This document shows positions 42,779 to 51,767 of a DNA stretch of 64,000 nt, piece after piece (the first letter of the stretch is position 1; every line of letters begins with the position of its first letter). The notes beneath the pieces were generated by a model. That model worked only from the letters and a program-made list of their open reading frames with translations. It did not search any database and was not told where the DNA came from. The stretch covers positions 310,001-374,000 of the forward strand of contig NZ_BNBM01000007.1 in the NCBI RefSeq assembly GCF_014655715.1. The letters run 5' to 3'. The position numbers and the translations under genes are program-made. This DNA is from Streptomyces lanatus. GTDB taxonomy: Bacteria > Actinomycetota > Actinomycetes > Streptomycetales > Streptomycetaceae.

Positions 42779-45345
42779 CCGTCCTGAAGACCTCGATGCG
42801 CAACTTCTTCGCGCACAAGGGGCGGATGGCCCTGTCGGCCGTGGCCGTGCTGCTGTCGGTGGCCTTCGTCTGCGGCACGCTCGTGTTCACCGACACGATG
42901 AACACCACCTTCGACAAGCTCTTCGCCGTCACCACCTCCGACGTCACGGTCAGCCCGAAGGACGCCGAGGACGAGGACGACGGCGCGGGCACCGGCCGGC
43001 CGGTCTCGCTGCCCGCCTCGACCGTCGAGCAGGTCGCCGCCGTGGACGGCGTGCGCAAGGCGGAGGGCGCGGTCGCCTCGACCAATGTGACCGTCGTCAA
43101 CTCCGAGAACAAGAACATGGGTTCCTCCACCGGCGCGCCCACCTTCGCCGGCAACTGGACCGAGAACGACAAGAAGTCCATGGAGATCACCTCGGGGCAC
43201 GCCCCGCGCGGGCCGACCGAGGTCATGGTCGACGCCGACACCGCCGACAAGCACGACCTCAAGGTCGGCGACGAACTGCGCACCATCGCCGCCACCGGCG
43301 ACATCCGCGCGCGGATCGTCGGCATCGCCTCCTGGAAGGTGACCAACCCGGGCGCGGCCGTCGTCTACTTCGACACCGAGACCGCCCAGCGCGGCCTGCT
43401 CGGCGCCACCGGCCGCTTCACCCAGGTCTCCGTCACGGCGGCGGACGGCGTGAGCGACGCACGGCTCAAGCAGGACATCACCAAGACCCTGGACGGTTCC
43501 TACAAGATCCAGACGGCCAAGGAGAACGCCGACGAGAACCGCAAGGACGTCGGCGAGTTCATGGACATCATCAAGTACGCGATGCTCGGCTTCGCCGGAA
43601 TCGCGTTCCTGGTGGGCATCTTCCTGATCATCAACACCTTCTCGATGCTGGTCGCCCAGCGCACCCGTGAGATCGGCCTGATGCGGGCGATCGGCTCCTC
43701 GCGCCGCCAGGTCAACCGGTCCGTGCTGGTCGAGGCGCTGCTGCTCGGCTTCGTCGGCTCCGTGCTGGGCGTGGGCGCCGGTGTCGGCATCGCGATCGGC
43801 CTGATGAAGCTCATGTCGATGGCCGGCATGAACCTCTCCACCGACGATCTGACGGTCAAGGTGACGACCCCCGTGGTCGGCCTGATCCTCGGCGTCGTCG
43901 TCACCGTCCTGGCCGCCTATCTGCCCGCCCGCAGGGCCGGCAAGGTCTCCCCGATGGCCGCCCTGCGCGACGCCGGCACACCGGCCGACGGCAAGGCGGG
44001 CTGGACGCGGGGTCTGATCGGCCTGGTGCTGACCGGAGCGGGCGCCTTCGCCCTCTACATGGCCGCGACGGCCGACAAGGCGAGCGACGGCGCGCTGACC
44101 CTGGGCGGCGGTGTGGTGCTGTCCCTGATCGGCTTCGTGGTCATCGGCCCGCTGCTCGCGGGCGGTGTGGTCCGGGTGATCAGCGCGGTCCTGCTGCGGG
44201 CCTTCGGACCCGTGGGCCGCCTGGCCGAGCGCAACGCCCTGCGCAACCCGCGCCGTACCGGTGCCACGGGCGCCGCCCTGATGATCGGCCTCGCCCTGGT
44301 GGCCTGTCTGTCGGTGGTCGGCTCCTCGATGGTCGCCTCGGCCACCAGCGAACTCGACAAGTCGGTCGGCGCGGACTTCATCGTCATGCGCGGCCAGCAG
44401 GGGATCGTCCCGGACGCCGAGAAGGCGATGCGGCAGACGCCCGGCCTGGAGCACGTCAGCCGCTCCAAGGACGTCAACGCCACGCTGACCTCGCCGGACG
44501 GCAAGGCAGACGACACGGGACTCACGGCCGCCGACCCGACGTACGCCGAGGACCTGCGCCGCAAGACGACGGAGGGCACCCTGTCCGCCGCGTACGGCAA
44601 GGACGCCATGTCGGTCGGCTCCGACTACGCCACCGAGCACGGCGTGCATGTCGGCGACACCATCTCCGTCGCCTTCAAGGGCGGCGAGACGGCGAAACTG
44701 AAGGTCGCGGCCATCACGGACGACGACACCTCCTTCGACCAGGGCGCGCGCTACATCAACATCGAGACGCTGCAGAAGTACCTCCCCGCCGACCGGATCC
44801 CGCAGAGCGACATGCTGCTCGGCAAGGCGAAGGACGGCCAGGAGGAGGCGGCGTACGCGGCCCTGAAGAAGTCGCTGCACGACTATCCGCAGTACCCGGT
44901 CCGCGACCAGACCGACTACAAGCAGGAGCTCAAGGACCAGATGGGCCAGCTCCTGAACATGGTCTACGGTCTGCTCGCCCTGGCGATCATCGTGGCGGTC
45001 CTGGGCGTGGTGAACACCCTGGCCCTGTCGGTGGTGGAGCGCACCCGTGAGATCGGCCTGATGCGCGCGATCGGCCTCTCCCGCCGCCAGCTGCGCCGGA
45101 TGATCCGCATGGAGTCGGTGGTGATCGCCCTGTTCGGCGCCCTGCTGGGGCTGGGGCTGGGCATGGCGTGGGGGGCCACGGCCCAGAAGCTGCTGGCTCT
45201 GGAGGGCCTGAACGTCCTCGACATCCCGTGGCCGACGATCATCGGTGTCTTCATCGGCTCGGCCTTCGTGGGCCTGTTCGCGGCACTGGTGCCGGCGTTC
45301 AGGGCGGGCCGGATGAACGTGCTGAACGCGATCGCGACCGAATAG
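42775..45345 (+). CDS. ABC transporter permease with two FtsX/MacB-type domains
   Basis: 856 aa. Helix 1 (ALSAVAVLLSVAFVCGTLVF) is followed by a large extracytoplasmic MacB_PCD-like domain. Then comes a first FtsX core (MLGFAGIAFLVGIFLIINTF with QRTREIGLMRAIGSSRRQV), a central pair of helices, a second exported domain (about 515-720) and a second FtsX core (LALAIIVAVLGVVNTLALSVVERTREIGLMRAIGLSRRQL). The duplicated layout is that of large actinobacterial exporters, possibly for lipids, peptides or envelope-active antibiotics. It pairs with the overlapping ATPase gene. A strong hairpin follows. Confidence 0.92.
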   Translation: MTVLKTSMRNFFAHKGRMALSAVAVLLSVAFVCGTLVFTDTMNTTFDKLFAVTTSDVTVSPKDAEDEDDGAGTGRPVSLPASTVEQVAAVDGVRKAEGAVASTNVTVVNSENKNMGSSTGAPTFAGNWTENDKKSMEITSGHAPRGPTEVMVDADTADKHDLKVGDELRTIAATGDIRARIVGIASWKVTNPGAAVVYFDTETAQRGLLGATGRFTQVSVTAADGVSDARLKQDITKTLDGSYKIQTAKENADENRKDVGEFMDIIKYAMLGFAGIAFLVGIFLIINTFSMLVAQRTREIGLMRAIGSSRRQVNRSVLVEALLLGFVGSVLGVGAGVGIAIGLMKLMSMAGMNLSTDDLTVKVTTPVVGLILGVVVTVLAAYLPARRAGKVSPMAALRDAGTPADGKAGWTRGLIGLVLTGAGAFALYMAATADKASDGALTLGGGVVLSLIGFVVIGPLLAGGVVRVISAVLLRAFGPVGRLAERNALRNPRRTGATGAALMIGLALVACLSVVGSSMVASATSELDKSVGADFIVMRGQQGIVPDAEKAMRQTPGLEHVSRSKDVNATLTSPDGKADDTGLTAADPTYAEDLRRKTTEGTLSAAYGKDAMSVGSDYATEHGVHVGDTISVAFKGGETAKLKVAAITDDDTSFDQGARYINIETLQKYLPADRIPQSDMLLGKAKDGQEEAAYAALKKSLHDYPQYPVRDQTDYKQELKDQMGQLLNMVYGLLALAIIVAVLGVVNTLALSVVERTREIGLMRAIGLSRRQLRRMIRMESVVIALFGALLGLGLGMAWGATAQKLLALEGLNVLDIPWPTIIGVFIGSAFVGLFAALVPAFRAGRMNVLNAIATE

Positions 45346-45373
45346 CCACCGCACACGGGGGTTGCGGGGGACG

Positions 45374-45413
45374 GGCCCGGTCCGGAAGGTGATCCCACCT
45401 CCCGGACCGGGCC
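45374..45413. terminator. Hairpin terminator between the ABC permease and DUF2079 genes
   Basis: Perfect 12-bp arms GGCCCGGTCCGG (45374-45385) and CCGGACCGGGCC (45402-45413), with an inner AGGT/ACCT pairing. It lies between convergent genes and can act in both directions. Confidence 0.75.
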
Positions 45414-45433
45414 TCACGGCGTCCAGGGAGCCG

Positions 45434-46888
45434 CTAGCCCTCGGCCCTGCGCTCCAGGAGTACGACCCCGTAGGCGGTGCCCTTGACGGCGTACCGGGCG
45501 TCCGGGTGCAGCTGCCGCGCGTAGGCCTCGACGTCGGCATAGCGCTTACGGGAGTTGTCGAGGGCGATGAAGTCGGGGTCGACGCCCTGCGTGTTGCTGA
45601 TCCAGAAGACCCGGCAGCGTGAGGTGAGGCGGCTTATGGGAGCGATGTTCGCCTCGACGGAGGCGTTGTCGGGCACCTCGGCGAGGAGCCGCTCTATCGC
45701 CGTCACGCGCGCGGGCTTGCGGTAGATCTCGCTCTCGGCCAGCGCGGCCAGCGGCAGCGAGGTGGTGAGGGCGACCGAGGCCGCCGCGACGGCTGCGGGC
45801 AGATGATGGACGTACGAACGCAGCCACGCGCGCGTGCTGTCGCGCGCGATGCCGAGGGCGTCGACCAGGGCGAGGGTGACGATGGGCATCAGGACGGCGT
45901 TGTAGTGCCAGTCGGTGCCCCAGTACTGCGGATAGGACGAGACGAACCGCCAGCCGATCGTGGGCAGCGCGACGAGCAGGATCGGCGACCGCAGGGCGAG
46001 CAGCCCGCTGGTCGGGACGAGCAGCCAGCCGAGCGTACGGAGCTTGGTGTCGAGGCCGTCGAAGGGCCCACCGCCGCCGGACTCGTCGACCTTGCTCCAG
46101 TAGTCGTAGGTACCGCCGGAGTTGAAGCTCGGGATGACCAGCAGCAGGGTGACCGCCAGGGCCACGACGCCGAAGACGGCGACGCCGATCGCGTACCGGG
46201 ACGCGCGCGCGGACGTCTCGCGGGCCCGCCAGGCGACGATCAGGGCGATGGCGGTGACGGTGAACCCCAGGTCCTCCTTGACGAGGACCAGGGGCATCGC
46301 CCACAGCAGGGCGGCCCGCCAGCGCCGCGCGAGGAGCGCCTCAAGGCTGAACGCGATCAGCGGTACGGCGAAGCAGATCTCGTGGAAGTCGAAGTCGACG
46401 GCCTGCTGAAGCCCCCACGACAGCCCGTACGCGATGCCGATCGCCAGCCCCTGCCCCCGCCCCAGCAGCCGGGCCGCGGCGCGGGTGACCGGGACGGCGG
46501 AGAGGGCGAACAGCGCGGCCTGGGCGACGAGCAGGGTGAGGGACGAGGGGAAGACCCGGTAGACGGGCGCGAGGAGGACCGTCACCGGGCTGAAGTGATC
46601 GCCCAGGATGTTGAACCCGGGTCCCTTGAGGTCGGCGATAGGCGCCTGAAGATGCGCGTAGGACCGGATGACCTGCTCGAAGATGCCGAGGTCCCATGAG
46701 CGCTGGCCCAGATGCCGGTAGCGGCCCACGGAGACGATCGCGTAGCCGACGGACAGCACACCGGCGAGGACCCAGGGATCCCACCGGCCGCCACCAGGCT
46801 CCACACGGCCGGAGGCGCCTTGCGCGGGGGCCGGTATGTGGGGGTCCGTGGAGGCGTCCGCGGGCGTGGACGTGGCGCGGGTGGACAT
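45434..46888 (-). CDS. DUF2079 polytopic membrane protein
   Basis: 484 aa with about ten hydrophobic helices. Family features: SVGRYRHLGQRSWDLGIFEQVIRSYAHL, GPGFNILGDHFSPVTVLLAP and VDFDFHEICFAVPLIAFSLEAL, then a soluble C-terminal part (IYRKPARVTAIERLLAEVPDNASVEANIAP). DUF2079 proteins resemble GT-C type membrane glycosyltransferases, but no activity is established, and the Asp residues in the first exported loop are only candidate catalytic residues. TAAGGT lies 6 nt before ATG 46888 on the minus strand, so the mRNA may be leaderless. It is divergent from mfd. Confidence 0.87.
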   Translation of the reverse strand: MSTRATSTPADASTDPHIPAPAQGASGRVEPGGGRWDPWVLAGVLSVGYAIVSVGRYRHLGQRSWDLGIFEQVIRSYAHLQAPIADLKGPGFNILGDHFSPVTVLLAPVYRVFPSSLTLLVAQAALFALSAVPVTRAAARLLGRGQGLAIGIAYGLSWGLQQAVDFDFHEICFAVPLIAFSLEALLARRWRAALLWAMPLVLVKEDLGFTVTAIALIVAWRARETSARASRYAIGVAVFGVVALAVTLLLVIPSFNSGGTYDYWSKVDESGGGGPFDGLDTKLRTLGWLLVPTSGLLALRSPILLVALPTIGWRFVSSYPQYWGTDWHYNAVLMPIVTLALVDALGIARDSTRAWLRSYVHHLPAAVAAASVALTTSLPLAALAESEIYRKPARVTAIERLLAEVPDNASVEANIAPISRLTSRCRVFWISNTQGVDPDFIALDNSRKRYADVEAYARQLHPDARYAVKGTAYGVVLLERRAEG

Positions 46889-46980
46889 GAGGGGACCTTA
46901 CGCGGTGTACATCCCTGGCCCTTACTCGGTGGAGGGTGACGCTCGGGCAGGGGCACGCGGCCGGTGACGGAGAACGTACG

Positions 46981-46989
46981 TTATCCACA
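46981..46989. promoter_or_regulatory. DnaA-box-like 9-mer upstream of mfd
   Basis: TTATCCACA at 46981-46989 is an exact match to the classical DnaA-box consensus, in the mfd/DUF2079 intergenic region. A single box may be chance or regulatory. Confidence 0.45.
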
Positions 46990-47091
46990 GGCCCCGACGC
47001 CCGCCCGCGCAGCGACGTACGCTGGAACACCCGGCTCGTCACAGGTGTCGGGCCCTTCGTGTTGCCCACCCCTGGACGGAAAGCGCCCTCC

Positions 47092-50000
47092 ATGAGTCTG
47101 CACGGTCTGCTCGACGCCGTAGTCAAGGACACCGCCCTCGCGGAAGCGATCACGGCGGCCGCAGACGGCAACCGCATGCACGTCGACCTGGTCGGCCCCC
47201 CGGCGGCCCGTCCGTTCACGATCGCCGCCCTCGCCCGTGAGACCGACCGCCCGCTCCTCGCGGTGACGGCGACGGGCCGGGAGGCCGAGGACCTGGCGGC
47301 GGCCCTGCGCTCCCTCCTCCCCTCGGAGGGCGTCGTGGAGTACCCGTCCTGGGAGACCCTCCCGCACGAGCGCCTCAGCCCTCGCAGCGACACAGTCGGC
47401 CGCCGTCTCGCGGTGCTGCGCCGCCTCGCCCACCCCCGTACGGACGACCCGGAGACGGGCCCGGTCTCGGTCGTCGTGGCACCCGTCCGCTCGGTCCTCC
47501 AGCCCCAGGTCAAGGGCCTCGGCGACCTGGAGCCGGTGGCGCTGAGGACCGGCCAGAGCGCCGACCTCAACGCCATCGTGGACGCCCTCGGGGCCGCCGC
47601 CTACGCACGCGTGGAGCTCGTCGAGAAGCGCGGCGAGTTCGCCGTACGAGGCGGCATCCTGGACGTCTTCCCGCCCACCGAGGAACACCCCCTGCGCGTC
47701 GAGTTCTGGGGCGACGACGTCGAGGAGATCCGCTACTTCAAGGTCGCCGACCAGCGCTCCCTCGAAGTCGCCGAGCACGGCCTGTGGGCCCCGCCCTGCC
47801 GCGAGCTGCTCCTCACCGACGACGTACGCGCACGCGCACGTGCCCTCGCCGAGGAGCACCCCGAGCTCGGCGAACTGCTCGGCAAGATCGCCGAGGGCAT
47901 CGCCGTCGAGGGCATGGAGTCCCTCGCGCCGGTCCTCGTCGACGACATGGAGCTGCTGCTCGACGTCCTGCCCAAGGGCGCCATGGCCGTCGTATGCGAT
48001 CCGGAGCGGGTACGCACGCGTGCCGCCGATCTCGTGGCGACCAGCCAGGAGTTCCTACAGGCGTCCTGGGCCGCCACGGCAGGCGGCGGCGAGGCGCCCA
48101 TCGACGTAGGCGCGGCCTCCCTGTGGTCCATCGCGGACGTACGTGACCGTGCGCGCGAGCTGGACATGATGTGGTGGTCGGTGTCGCCCTTCGCGGCCGA
48201 TGAGACGCTCGACGCGGACACCCTCAAGCTCGGCATGCACGCGCCCGAGTCCTACCGCGGCGACACCGCCAAGGCCCTCGCCGACACCAAGGGCTGGCTC
48301 GCCGACGGGTGGCGCACCGTCTTCGTGACCGAGGGCCACGGCCCGGCGGCCCGCACGGTCGAGGTGCTCGGCGGCGAGGGCGTCGCGGCCCGCCTGGAGA
48401 CGGACCTGGGGGAGATCTCCCCGTCCGTCGTGCACGTGGCGTGCGGCTCGATCGACTACGGCTTCGTGGACCCGGTCCTGCGGCTGGCCGTCCTGACCGA
48501 GACCGACCTGTCCGGGCAGAAGGCGGCCGGCAAGGACGGCGCCCGGATGCCGGCCCGCCGCCGCAAGACCATCGACCCGCTCACCCTGGAGACGGGCGAC
48601 TACATCGTCCACGAGCAGCACGGCGTCGGCCGCTACATCGAGATGGTGCAGCGCACCGTCCAGGGCGCCACGCGCGAGTACCTCGTCGTCGAGTACGCCC
48701 CCGCCAAGCGCGGCCAGCCCGGCGACCGGCTGTACATCCCCACCGACCAGCTGGAGCAGATCACCAAGTACGTCGGCGGCGAGGCGCCCACACTGCACCG
48801 CCTGGGTGGCGCCGACTGGACGAAGACCAAGGCGCGCGCCAAGAAGGCCGTCAAGGAGATCGCCGCCGACCTGATCAAGCTCTACAGCGCGCGCATGGCC
48901 GCGCCCGGACACGCCTTCGGCTCGGACACGCCCTGGCAGCGCGAACTGGAGGACGCCTTCCCGTACGCCGAGACCCCGGACCAGCTGACGACCATCGCCG
49001 AGGTCAAGGAGGACATGGAGAAGTCGGTCCCGATGGACCGCCTGATCTGCGGCGACGTCGGTTACGGCAAGACGGAGATCGCGGTACGGGCCGCCTTCAA
49101 GGCGGTCCAGGACGGCAAGCAGGTCGCGGTCCTGGTGCCCACGACCCTGCTCGTGCAGCAGCACTTCGGGACGTTCTCCGAGCGCTACTCGCAGTTCCCG
49201 GTGAACACCCGCGCCCTGTCCCGCTTCCAGAGCGACACCGAGGCGAAGGCCGTCCTGGAGGGACTGAAGGACGGCGCGGTCGACATCGTCATCGGCACAC
49301 ACCGGCTGTTCTCGTCGGAGACCAAGTTCAAGGACCTCGGCCTGGTCATCGTCGACGAGGAGCAGCGCTTCGGCGTCGAGCACAAAGAGCAGCTGAAGAA
49401 GCTGCGCGCCAACGTCGACGTACTGACGATGTCCGCGACCCCGATCCCGAGGACCCTGGAGATGGCCGTCACCGGCATCCGCGAGATGTCGACCATCACC
49501 ACCCCGCCGGAGGAGCGGCACCCGGTCCTGACCTTCGTCGGCCCCTACGAGGAGAAGCAGATCGGCGCCGCGATCCGCCGCGAACTGCTCCGCGAGGGCC
49601 AGGTCTTCTACATCCACAACCGCGTCGAGTCGATCGACCGCGCGGCCGCCCGCCTGCGCGAGATCGTCCCCGAGGCGCGCATCGCGACGGCCCACGGCCA
49701 GATGTCGGAGCAGGCCCTTGAACAGGTCGTCGTCGACTTCTGGGAGAAGAAGTTCGACGTGCTCGTCTCGACCACGATCGTCGAGTCCGGCATCGACATC
49801 TCCAACGCCAACACCCTGATCGTCGAGCGCGGCGACAACTTCGGCCTCTCCCAGCTGCACCAGCTGCGCGGCCGGGTGGGCCGGGGACGGGAGCGCGGCT
49901 ACGCCTACTTCCTGTACCCCCCGGAGAAGCCGCTGACCGAGACGGCCCACGAGCGTCTCGCGACCATCGCCCAGCACACCGAGATGGGCGCGGGCATGTA

Positions 50001-50622
50001 CGTGGCCATGAAGGACCTGGAGATCCGAGGCGCCGGAAACCTCCTCGGCGGCGAGCAGTCCGGCCATATCGCGGGCGTCGGCTTCGACCTGTACGTCCGT
50101 ATGGTCGGCGAGGCGGTCGCGGACTACCGCGCGTCCCTGGAGGGCGGTGTCGAGGAGGAGCCGCCGCTGGAGGTCAAGATCGAGCTCCCGGTCGACGCGC
50201 ACGTCCCGCACGACTACGCCCCCGGCGAGCGGCTCCGCCTCCAGGCGTACCGCGCCATCGCCTCCGCCAACACGGAGGAGGACATCAAGGCCGTACGCGA
50301 GGAACTCGTCGACCGCTACGGCAAGTTGCCCGAGCCGGTGGAGAACCTCCTGCTGGTGGCGGGTCTGCGCATGCTGGCCCGCGCGTGCGGCGTCGGCGAG
50401 ATCGTCCTACAGGGCAACAACATCCGGTTCGCGCCGGTGGAACTGCGCGAGTCCCAGGAACTGAGGGTCAAGCGCCTGTACCCGGGCAGCGTCATCAAGC
50501 CGGCGGTGCACCAGGTGCTGGTGCCGCGCCCGAAGACCGCGAAGGTGGGCGGGAAGCCGCTGGTCGGGCGGGAGTTGCTGGGGTGGGTCGGGGAGTTTCT
50601 GGCGTCGATTCTGGGGTCGTGA
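47092..50622 (+). CDS. mfd: Transcription-repair coupling factor Mfd
   Basis: 1176 aa, full length. Frees RNA polymerase stalled at DNA lesions and recruits UvrA. Domains in order: UvrB-homology region (LVGPPAARPFTIAAL, VEYPSWETLPHERLSPRSD), the RNAP-interacting CarD-like domain (PLTLETGDYIVHEQHGVGRYI, about 500-565), and the RecG-like translocase with Walker A GDVGYGKTEIAVRAAFKA, DEEQRFG box, MSATPIPRTLEMA and GRVGRGRERGYAYFLYPP. The C-terminal TRCF domain (EVKIELPVDAHVP) completes it. ATG 47092 opens MSLHGLLDAVV; GGAAAG lies about 10 nt upstream. The upstream gap holds a perfect DnaA-box-like 9-mer. Confidence 0.97.
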   Translation: MSLHGLLDAVVKDTALAEAITAAADGNRMHVDLVGPPAARPFTIAALARETDRPLLAVTATGREAEDLAAALRSLLPSEGVVEYPSWETLPHERLSPRSDTVGRRLAVLRRLAHPRTDDPETGPVSVVVAPVRSVLQPQVKGLGDLEPVALRTGQSADLNAIVDALGAAAYARVELVEKRGEFAVRGGILDVFPPTEEHPLRVEFWGDDVEEIRYFKVADQRSLEVAEHGLWAPPCRELLLTDDVRARARALAEEHPELGELLGKIAEGIAVEGMESLAPVLVDDMELLLDVLPKGAMAVVCDPERVRTRAADLVATSQEFLQASWAATAGGGEAPIDVGAASLWSIADVRDRARELDMMWWSVSPFAADETLDADTLKLGMHAPESYRGDTAKALADTKGWLADGWRTVFVTEGHGPAARTVEVLGGEGVAARLETDLGEISPSVVHVACGSIDYGFVDPVLRLAVLTETDLSGQKAAGKDGARMPARRRKTIDPLTLETGDYIVHEQHGVGRYIEMVQRTVQGATREYLVVEYAPAKRGQPGDRLYIPTDQLEQITKYVGGEAPTLHRLGGADWTKTKARAKKAVKEIAADLIKLYSARMAAPGHAFGSDTPWQRELEDAFPYAETPDQLTTIAEVKEDMEKSVPMDRLICGDVGYGKTEIAVRAAFKAVQDGKQVAVLVPTTLLVQQHFGTFSERYSQFPVNTRALSRFQSDTEAKAVLEGLKDGAVDIVIGTHRLFSSETKFKDLGLVIVDEEQRFGVEHKEQLKKLRANVDVLTMSATPIPRTLEMAVTGIREMSTITTPPEERHPVLTFVGPYEEKQIGAAIRRELLREGQVFYIHNRVESIDRAAARLREIVPEARIATAHGQMSEQALEQVVVDFWEKKFDVLVSTTIVESGIDISNANTLIVERGDNFGLSQLHQLRGRVGRGRERGYAYFLYPPEKPLTETAHERLATIAQHTEMGAGMYVAMKDLEIRGAGNLLGGEQSGHIAGVGFDLYVRMVGEAVADYRASLEGGVEEEPPLEVKIELPVDAHVPHDYAPGERLRLQAYRAIASANTEEDIKAVREELVDRYGKLPEPVENLLLVAGLRMLARACGVGEIVLQGNNIRFAPVELRESQELRVKRLYPGSVIKPAVHQVLVPRPKTAKVGGKPLVGRELLGWVGEFLASILGS

Positions 50623-50666
50623 GCGGATCTTGGGGCGGATCTTGAGCGGATCTTTGAGCGGATGGG
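50621..50666 (+). repeat. Fourfold imperfect tandem repeat at the mfd 3' end
   Basis: GAGCGGATCTT-like units start at 50621, 50633, 50644 and 50656 (spacing 12, 11, 12 bp). The array starts at the second base of the mfd stop codon and runs towards the start of the next gene. It could be slippage-generated or a regulatory array. Confidence 0.65.
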
Positions 50667-50676
50667 GAGCCGTACG

Positions 50677-50994
50677 GTGATTCGAGACCTCTACAACGTC
50701 CGGTTGCGGCCCGTGGAGGACACCGCGCCGGCGCTGACCGACGAGGAGGAACAGCGCTACCGGGCTGTGCTGTTCAGCGAACTCGGCAACAAGATCGCCG
50801 ACCGGGGCTGGGTGCGGTACCCGGCGTACACACCGGAGGAGCGCCGCCGGCTCGTGGACGTGGCCCATCGCCTCTCCGCGTACTGGGGGCGGCAGGTGCT
50901 CGTGGAGGCCGAGGACCATTGCGGGCTCAGGCTGTGCCTCGCGGGGTACGAAGCGCCGGAAGTCTCCTCAGGGGCTGAAGGGCTGAGGAGTTGA
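50677..50994 (+). CDS. Hypothetical small protein downstream of mfd
   Basis: 105 aa from GTG 50677, which has GGGGAG 7 nt upstream; the in-frame ATG at 50662 has no ribosome site. The readable core is VIRDLYNVRLRPVEDTAPAL, RYRAVLFSELGNKIADRGWVRYPAYTPEERRRLVDVAHRLSAYW and VLVEAEDHCGLRLCLAGYE. It has no membrane segment and a helical middle, and no named domain is recognised. Position directly after mfd suggests possible co-transcription. The last codons come from a GGGCTGA-type repeat, so the true C-terminus may be recent. Confidence 0.65.
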   Translation: MIRDLYNVRLRPVEDTAPALTDEEEQRYRAVLFSELGNKIADRGWVRYPAYTPEERRRLVDVAHRLSAYWGRQVLVEAEDHCGLRLCLAGYEAPEVSSGAEGLRS

Positions 50995-51032
50995 AGGGCT
51001 GAGGGCGGCTCCCGCGGCACGGATGGACTCGG

Positions 51033-51632
51033 CTATGGCCGTGAGGTCGGTTCGCCGCGGAACAGCGTCGTCGCCAGCGTCCGGAACACCTCCTCGGGAT
51101 CCTTGTCGCCGATCGGGCCGTCCAGGTTGTGGCCGAGGAGCAGCGTGGCGAAGCCGTGGGCCAGGGACCAGGCGGCGACTCCGGCGAGACGGGTGTCGAT
51201 GCCGAGTCCCTCGGGGCGCAGGGCGGCGACGGCGCCGCTCAGGGCGTCACCGGCGAGGGCGCGGGCCGTGGTCAGTTCCAGGTCGCCGGTGCGCAGCAGC
51301 TCGGGCGTGAACATCACCTGGAAGTGCGCTGGGTGCTCGCGCGCGAAGCGGACGTAGCGCACGCCCGCGTCCCTCAGGTCCGAGGCCTCGATGACCGCGG
51401 TCGCCAGCAGCCCGAACCCCTCGGCGGCGATGGCCGTGAGCAGCCCGGTGCGGTCCTTGAAGTGATGGGCCGGCGCCGCGTGCGAGACACCGGCGCGGCG
51501 GGCGAGGTCACGCAGGCTCAGCGCGGACGGGCCGTCGGCGGCGATGACGTCCAGCGCGGCGGTGAGGATCGCCCGGCGCAGGTCGCCGTGGTGGTAGGGG
51601 CGGCGGGCGGACGACTGTTGTGCGGGTGACAT
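51033..51632 (-). CDS. TetR-family regulator with WHG-type C-terminal domain
   Basis: 199 aa from MSPAQQSSARRPYHHGDL. HTH: HGDLRRAILTAALDVIAADGPSALSLRDLARRAGVSHAAPAHHFKDRTGLLTAIA. The PYHHGDLR start and VRYVRFAREHPAHFQVMF resemble the WHG subgroup of TetR regulators. ATG 51632 is chosen because TACTCT (minus strand, 51645-51640) lies 7 nt upstream, pointing to a leaderless mRNA. The region shared with the divergent gene at 51768 carries three copies of a 20-bp palindromic element, so it very likely represses itself and that gene. Confidence 0.88.
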   Translation of the reverse strand: MSPAQQSSARRPYHHGDLRRAILTAALDVIAADGPSALSLRDLARRAGVSHAAPAHHFKDRTGLLTAIAAEGFGLLATAVIEASDLRDAGVRYVRFAREHPAHFQVMFTPELLRTGDLELTTARALAGDALSGAVAALRPEGLGIDTRLAGVAAWSLAHGFATLLLGHNLDGPIGDKDPEEVFRTLATTLFRGEPTSRP

Positions 51633-51651
51633 GGGCAGCAGAGTACGCCCC

Positions 51652-51742
51652 ATCTAGTCGGCGACAAGTTGCCCGGCGATTTCTTCGATCTAGTCATTGA
51701 CAAGTTGTGTGGCGGTGCGGCAATCTTGTCGTTGTCAAGTTG
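51652..51742. promoter_or_regulatory. Three operator-like 20-bp elements (TetR target)
   Basis: Copies: ATCTAGTCGGCGACAAGTTG (51652-51671), ATCTAGTCATTGACAAGTTG (51688-51707) and ATCTTGTCGTTGTCAAGTTG (51723-51742). The outer two each match the middle copy at 17 of 20 bases, with starts 36 and 35 bp apart. Copies 1 and 2 contain a 15-bp imperfect palindrome of the form CTAGTC-N3-GACAAG. Confidence 0.75.
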
Positions 51743-51767
51743 GAGTTCGTGGCAGGGGGGTCGCGTC

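Noticed and set aside
42658..45540. 960-codon minus-strand frame opposite the ABC permease
   Set aside because: His/Arg/Gly-rich shadow; the permease is clearly real on the plus strand.
48055..50211. 718-codon minus-strand frame opposite mfd
   Set aside because: Shadow frame; mfd motifs are unambiguous on the plus strand.
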